DNA of 64,000 nt, taken from assembly GCA_964247055.1 (NCBI GenBank), contig OZ176051.1, forward strand, positions 4,836,001-4,900,000, written 5' to 3'. Below the pieces are notes generated by a model. The model saw only the letters and a program-made list of their open reading frames with translations. It was not told the origin of the DNA and did no database searches. The position numbers and the translations under genes are program-made. Shown one piece after another: positions 58,767-64,000 of the stretch (position 1 is its first letter; every line of letters starts with the position of its first letter). Source of the stretch: Paragordius varius (taxonomy: Eukaryota; Nematomorpha).

Positions 58767-59590
58767 ATTGCTTAAAGTTATATATTTAAATAATCTATTT
58801 TAACATGCAAATTTTTTTAATTTTCTGGTTTTGTGAATCAAAAATCATCGGATGACAACATATGTAAGAATGTTTTGTCAAATAAATACCGTATTTTAGG
58901 AAAACATAAATAATGAAATATAATGATCTAATAAATTATTACGAACTGTATCTTTACAGAATCATTTAAATATCGATTTTCTATATCATCTATATCCATA
59001 AATTAATTAAAATGTTAGTTTGCGAAAATAAGAAGAATGTGTGGGCTCATTGAGTTTTAATAGTTACTCTTTATTTAAATGCGCTGACGGTGAATAAACC
59101 CTTTTTAAATTAAAACCTCAGTTTATTCCCAAACTAATGAAAATGGGGATTTTGAAAGAATCTGAAAAACGTGTGAGCACAGTTATTTTAATTAGAGTTA
59201 TTTTTTTATTATTTTACAATTGGGACAGTGATTAAAAGCTTTTTTCGATTCAACCACCACAATTAAGCCCTACATATTGGTATAATAGCAGCTTAAAAAT
59301 AATATTGACAATGAAGCAATATTTTCGAATACGTTTGTGCCCATGAAAGTTAAATGGGTAGTTTTATTATTGATGCGCCGAGTATGACTAAGGAATTATT
59401 TGAATTAGCCCCTCTACACAGCCGCCGATGTATTGACGGGTTTTTTTCAAATATTAGTTTTCCATACATTCGTGAAAAACTTGGACGCAGTTAATTTTGA
59501 AAGTTTTATAAATACGTCCCCCTGAGTAAGCCTTTCATTTGTCCACAAAAAAATAACTGTTAAAATATATATTAATACCAAAATGTATCA
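58767..59590. other. Gene-free stretch upstream of aminopeptidase B
   Basis: It includes the promoter region of aminopeptidase B. No TATA or exon could be fixed. A few GC-richer patches at 59,040-59,520 hold no open frame of useful length. Confidence 0.35.
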
Positions 59591-60860
59591 AGATTATCTT
59601 GGTGTTTTTGGTTTTCGACCTTATGAGTGATATAAAGTTATTTAAACTTTTGTTGTAAGTGTTTCATGACAAAATTTAAGCACATTTTTTAAAATAAAAA
59701 AATTTTTTTGGTTTAATCTATATGCTTTATTCCAAAAAATATAACTAAAATACTTATAGTTCCGTTGGTGGAATGGTGATAAAAAAAATTTTTTGACTTG
59801 ACTTGCAAGTTTTTCATGTCATGGCTTGCTTCATGTTATAAAAAAATTTATTAGACCACTTAAGTCAAACAAGATGATTTGGAGGTGATAAAAATTATAT
59901 GATCAAGTAAAACTTATAGATTTTGCAAGTGTGGTGTAGGGCACACTTAACAGATTTAAAAATATGGATAAAATTATTTTGGAAACTATTTATGTATATT
60001 GTATAAAATTTAGGTTTGATATGTAATTCAAACCTTTGTTAACGCTAAAAAATGTTAATTTAATAAATTTTGGCTAATTAACCTATTCATTAGGTGAAAA
60101 AAAGAGGATAAATTTGAAAAGCTCTGCTAATAAAGAGCATGGCATTAAAAATACACTAAAATCTTTGTGAACGCAAAAAATTTTTTTTCGAAAATATATT
60201 AAACTTAAAAATTAAATATTAATCTTGTAAAATTTCAAATCGTCGTTTATTAAACGCAAGGTTACTTCACTATTAACTAAAGAATTTATTTCATCATAAA
60301 TTTATTTCGAATGATGTTAATAATCAATTAATAATAATATGTTATATTGTTTAAACATCTTCCCATTATACTTGCAAAGGGACTCCTAAATGAGTAGTCA
60401 GGTAAATGATAGAGAGTGTGTAAGGGCGAATGGTTTCAACTTAAAAGTTATTACCAGGCTCAATATTTAGATAAAATTATATTATTAAATAATACGCAAT
60501 GAGTTTAAAAAACTTCAATAAATCCATATTGTAATAATTGTTTATCTTCTTGTGCCTTATTTCATGAATTTTGACTGAAAATGATCAAAATAATTTCCGT
60601 AAAATTCGAATTGGGTGGTCAAAAAATGTTAAATTCTTAAGCAAAAGACTTGACTTAAGTGTTTTTTATCACCGATCTTCTAGTGTACACTTGTTAGCTT
60701 AAGTAAACTTGCTCAACTTGCCCCGCTTGATTTACAAGTCAAGTGCAGCTTTTTTATCACCCCACCCTTTATTTAAATTTTTTTGCTAAATAAGGGCATC
60801 ATCCCCAAATACGTCTCTTTATAAAAATGACCTATCATGCAGCAGTTTTAAAAAGCACTA
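59590..60860. repeat. Family B repeat interrupted by a ~1-kb inverted-repeat element
   Basis: About 59,590-59,760 resembles 415-540 and 63,440-63,620 (family B), and family B-like sequence may resume after about 60,770. Between them (about 59,768-60,767) lies an element with inverted ends: 'ggtgataaaaaaa' plus 'gacttgacttgcaag' on the left, and 'cttgatttacaagtcaagtg' plus 'ttttttatcacccca' on the right. No transposase frame; class unknown. Confidence 0.55.
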
Positions 60861-61599
60861 TAAGTAATAATCATTTTTTCGTAACAAAAATTTAGCCTAG
60901 TTTATAAATGCTCCTTCGTTCTCCACTTGATAAGTATTATCTACTATATTTTTTAATGCATATCTTTTTCCTTCTAATTCAATATCAAAATGTGATTTGG
61001 TTCGCATGTTAATTGTAACTGAGTGCACTCGATTAAAGTTTTCTTGGAAGGGTGTTTAATTATTTGTAGTTAAAAATCTAAAAAATCTTATGTATTTTAT
61101 TTGGATGGTGTTACCATATATCTAATTCATATAATGATTAAATAAAATAATGATTGCATTTTTATTAGGTTTATTATATCAATATTATCGCTTTTATTTT
61201 AGTACCATTGAAAAAGATACCTCCATAGAGAAAATTTTGGTTATAGTGCTATTATTATTTCAAAAATTTTTTATTTGTTTTAGCCAATTTAAATGACTCA
61301 TTTAGTTTTTATTTATCATTTTAAAGTAGTAAATTTGGCGATGAAAATCTCTTGAATGCAAAGTTCAATGTAATTAATATACCTCCTGTAATCTCCATGA
61401 TTATTATAAATCTACTAATTATCGATCCCAAAAACTCTGAATGACAAAAATTAATTTACAAACGTCCTTCCCTTCAAATTGTAGTAATTGGAGACACCAG
61501 GCCAAAATCAAATATTTCAAAAAAATATAATAAATTGAAACTATTGCACAAGTTGCTCCAATATAACATTAATGATCTGAAATATTAAAATAGGTCATT

Positions 61600-62060
61600 C
61601 AAAAAATTTTAAATTATTTATTTTATGGATAAACCAAAAGGTAAAAATTTATCCAAAATGACATGTCATTAGGTAAGTATAAAAATAATAAAAAATAAAC
61701 ATTTTTTTGTTCATTTTTATGTTAAATGTGATTTTTACAATGTAACTTTATAGCTTTAACGTTAAAAAAACATTTTGCAAAATCTCGTAGGCTTGAATGT
61801 GTTTGTTAGAGCCTTTTTTCTAAAACTTTTATTTAAATAATTTAGCTTATTCATATAAATTCATTAGGGTAGAAGCAGAAATACAAATTGGACCTTCAAT
61901 ATTTTTTTATAATATCAATTTAAATTGGTCTAATGTTATATAGGTGCAAACATTTTGATTTTAATTTATTGCATATCTTTTAAAATATTAAATTTTAAAC
62001 AAACCTGAAGTCATAAATAACCCTAATTTTAATCTAAGGAAATCAATATGTTGTATTTTA
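61600..62060. repeat. Diverged half of palindromic repeat A
   Basis: It follows the order of motifs of repeat A ('aaaccaaaaggtaaaaattta', 'atgacatgtcat', 'gttatataggtgcaaa', 'ttttaaacaaacctg') with many changes. No coding sequence. The region 60,860-61,600 shows nothing recognised. Confidence 0.55.
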
Positions 62061-62244
62061 AATATGCTGAGTTTACCAAAAATAACCAGATAAATTATAC
62101 ATATTCTAGGAAATTGTATCAGGAATTATATGTCCCTTTGCCCCTACAAGCGATTTTAGAAACTACACTTTTATGGCTACACCTACATATCAGAAAATGG
62201 CAAAATTTGCACGCATTTTATAATTAAAATTTTGTAGATTTTAT

Positions 62245-63385
62245 AAGCTAACACTTTGATTCGAATCGGGATATCTAGGGACCCTAAACCATATTGAATG
62301 TATATTGCTTCTACCTTAATAAAATTTATATAAAAAAGCCAACATGTCAAAATGTAATTTAGTTTTTTTAAAAAAAAGCTCCATATCAAACTACTTCGGT
62401 GCTATTTATATTTATATCGTCCAATTTTATTCTAACGCTAAGATTCAAGCTAATATTTTCTTTCAATCACCTCTAAAATTGTAAACAGGAATTTTGGTTT
62501 TTTGTATTACTTGTATATTTAGCTATTTCACACATGTATTGTTAATTAAATTTTTATTGAGGTTTATCCATAAAGTTAAATCAAGATTTTTTAATTTGTT
62601 TTATATTTTGATGATTCAATGTTATATAACGGCAAACGTTTGCAATGGAATTCCATATTTTTAGATATGATTTTAAACAGGCATGGAGTCCCTGAAAACC
62701 TTAAGGAACGGAAAACTAAAATGAATGTTTTGAATCCAAGTGTTTTTCTCTAGGTAAAAGACTTTCCCAAAATGTCATGGGGTAAAATGTAGCAAACATA
62801 AAAGTATTAACACTTGGATACAACACATTGATTTTAGTCCTTCGATTCAAATTGGGGTAGTTAAATACCCCACGCCTGTTTAAAATATTCCTAAAAAAGA
62901 TGGAAGGAATCGAAACCATTGCAAAATCTTGCACTAATATAACATGAATAAATCGTAGTATATAAAAAATTTTATTCAAAAATACTTCATATTACTTATT
63001 TTAAGCTAAAACCGAAAGGTAAAAATTTAGTCAACGTGACATGTGTCCAATGGTAAAATTAAAAAATAATACAAAATAAACCGCTTTTTCCATTTCTAAC
63101 AATATTAGATGTAATTTAATAAAAAATTAGCTATGATTTTACCCTTAAAATTAAATGAAGACAATATTTTGCAAAAATATGTAAAATAAAAATGGCGGCC
63201 AAGAAGTTTGACATGGAACTTTTTTTCCAAAACAAAATTTTATTTAGATATTTTGCCATATTTATACATATATTACTAGGATAGAAGCATAAATTTAAAT
63301 TGGGACCGTTTCCTTCAGTAGTTTTTTAAAAATTTCAATTTAAATATTGCCTGGGGTAGATACCCCAATTTGAATCGAAGTGTTA
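62245..63385. repeat. Palindromic (foldback) repeat, family A, second copy
   Basis: Same arm/spacer logic as 553-1735 but with the segments in the opposite order. Spacer 62,810-62,950 ('ttaacacttggatacaacac') and its inverse at about 62,605-62,745 are separated by about 65 bp; the arm at 62,950-63,385 pairs with the more diverged 62,245-62,600. The right arm is much closer to copy 1 than the left arm is, so the two halves differ in age or history. Confidence 0.7.
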
Positions 63386-63399
63386 ATTATTTTATTATA

Positions 63400-64000
63400 A
63401 GTTATAATGAAAAGGCGCCATTGCAAATATCTTGATGAAATGTTAATTTAGAAGTCTGATGGCGCTTTTGGTTTGAGCTTACAAGTGTTATTAGAATTTA
63501 TTTATAATTTTGTCTTAAGCGTTCTATACAAGAAAACGGCAAATTTTGAGCACATTTTTGTAATAAAATTTTGAAAAATGCTTTTAATAAAAAATATCAC
63601 CAAATTCATAAACTACATATAAAAAGTGAAATAATATTTTTAAAAAATTAAATTTTATGATTGGGGCTCCAAAGCCCCAATCGCTCTTCTAAAATAAGCA
63701 GGTTTTGTTAATAGAAATGTAAACATATGAAACATTTTTTCTATATAATTTGATAATGCTAAACGTTTCTATCACCTCAAATTTATTTAAGCTTCTTTAG
63801 AGCTTAGGTGAATTATTGTGAAAAACACACGAATGAAAGTTTTATCAAAATTTTGAGGTGATAGAAACGTTAAAGATTAAGAAATAATATTAAAAAAGTG
63901 TATATGTATTCATTATAATACTGTTTCCATAATGGCTCAAAATCATGTAAAAGTACGCTTCAACAAAATCTTACAAATTTACGAAAAAGTATGTTATTTT
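63400..64000. repeat. Dispersed repeat, family B, running off the window
   Basis: It contains 'attggggctccaaagcccc' (a short palindrome) and an inner inverted pair ('aaacgtttctatcacctcaaa' near 63,755 against 'tttgaggtgatagaaacgtt' near 63,855). 'aaaagtacgcttcaacaaaat' near 63,955 matches 10,060. The copy continues beyond the window end. Confidence 0.55.

Noticed and set aside
59040-59520. Possible old retroelement fragment
   Set aside because: Only a short, weak resemblance; too little to name a family or give limits.

Overview
This is an AT-rich (roughly three quarters A+T, by eye) invertebrate-animal window. It carries spliced host genes, many small DNA transposons, a tRNA-derived SINE family, RTE-type LINE copies and one young LTR retrotransposon. 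The genes (UNC50, a collagen-olfactomedin 'colmedin', PRMT1, MLH3 and two M1 aminopeptidases) are metazoan. An arthropod is the likeliest guess, but nothing fixes the phylum. All exon models were built by eye from reading frame, splice signals and family similarity, so edges may be off by a base.

Layout: 1-2.5 kb dispersed and palindromic repeats; 2.55-4.45 kb UNC50 (+); 4.45-6.5 kb tandem repeat and inverted RTE scraps; 6.52-14.93 kb colmedin (-), 14 exons, with a TTAA-flanked transposon in its longest intron; 17.37-19.81 kb PRMT1-type arginine methyltransferase (-); 19.92-20.79 kb an MLH3 C-terminal endonuclease domain (+), divergent from PRMT1 across 103 bp; about 21.05-21.19 kb a possible structured small RNA; 22.74-36.45 kb aminopeptidase A (-) with an RTE LINE in one intron; 36.5-41.4 kb repeat-bearing intergenic DNA; 41.40-58.77 kb aminopeptidase B (-), a tandem paralogue with identical exon phases and a whole Ty3/Gypsy element in the intron homologous to the one holding the LINE; 58.8-64 kb gene-free repeats related to those at the window start.

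The most striking observation is intron size. Thirteen introns in five genes are only 21-31 nt (GT...AG), and each restores the frame of a recognisable protein: UNC50 23, 27, 26, 26 and 31; MLH3 22, 22, 23, 23 and 21; PRMT1 30; aminopeptidase B 25; colmedin 31. They coexist with ordinary introns of about 66 nt to 5 kb. Without them UNC50 and MLH3 look like frameshifted pseudogenes; with them both read cleanly. Most animals are thought to splice introns no shorter than about 40-50 nt.

The genes do not form one pathway. UNC50 is a Golgi membrane protein, colmedin a type II membrane collagen-olfactomedin protein, PRMT1 a nuclear/cytosolic methyltransferase, MLH3 a meiotic/mismatch-repair nuclease subunit, and the aminopeptidases cell-surface zinc exopeptidases. 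The local structure worth noting is the PRMT1/MLH3 head-to-head pair and the aminopeptidase tandem duplication.
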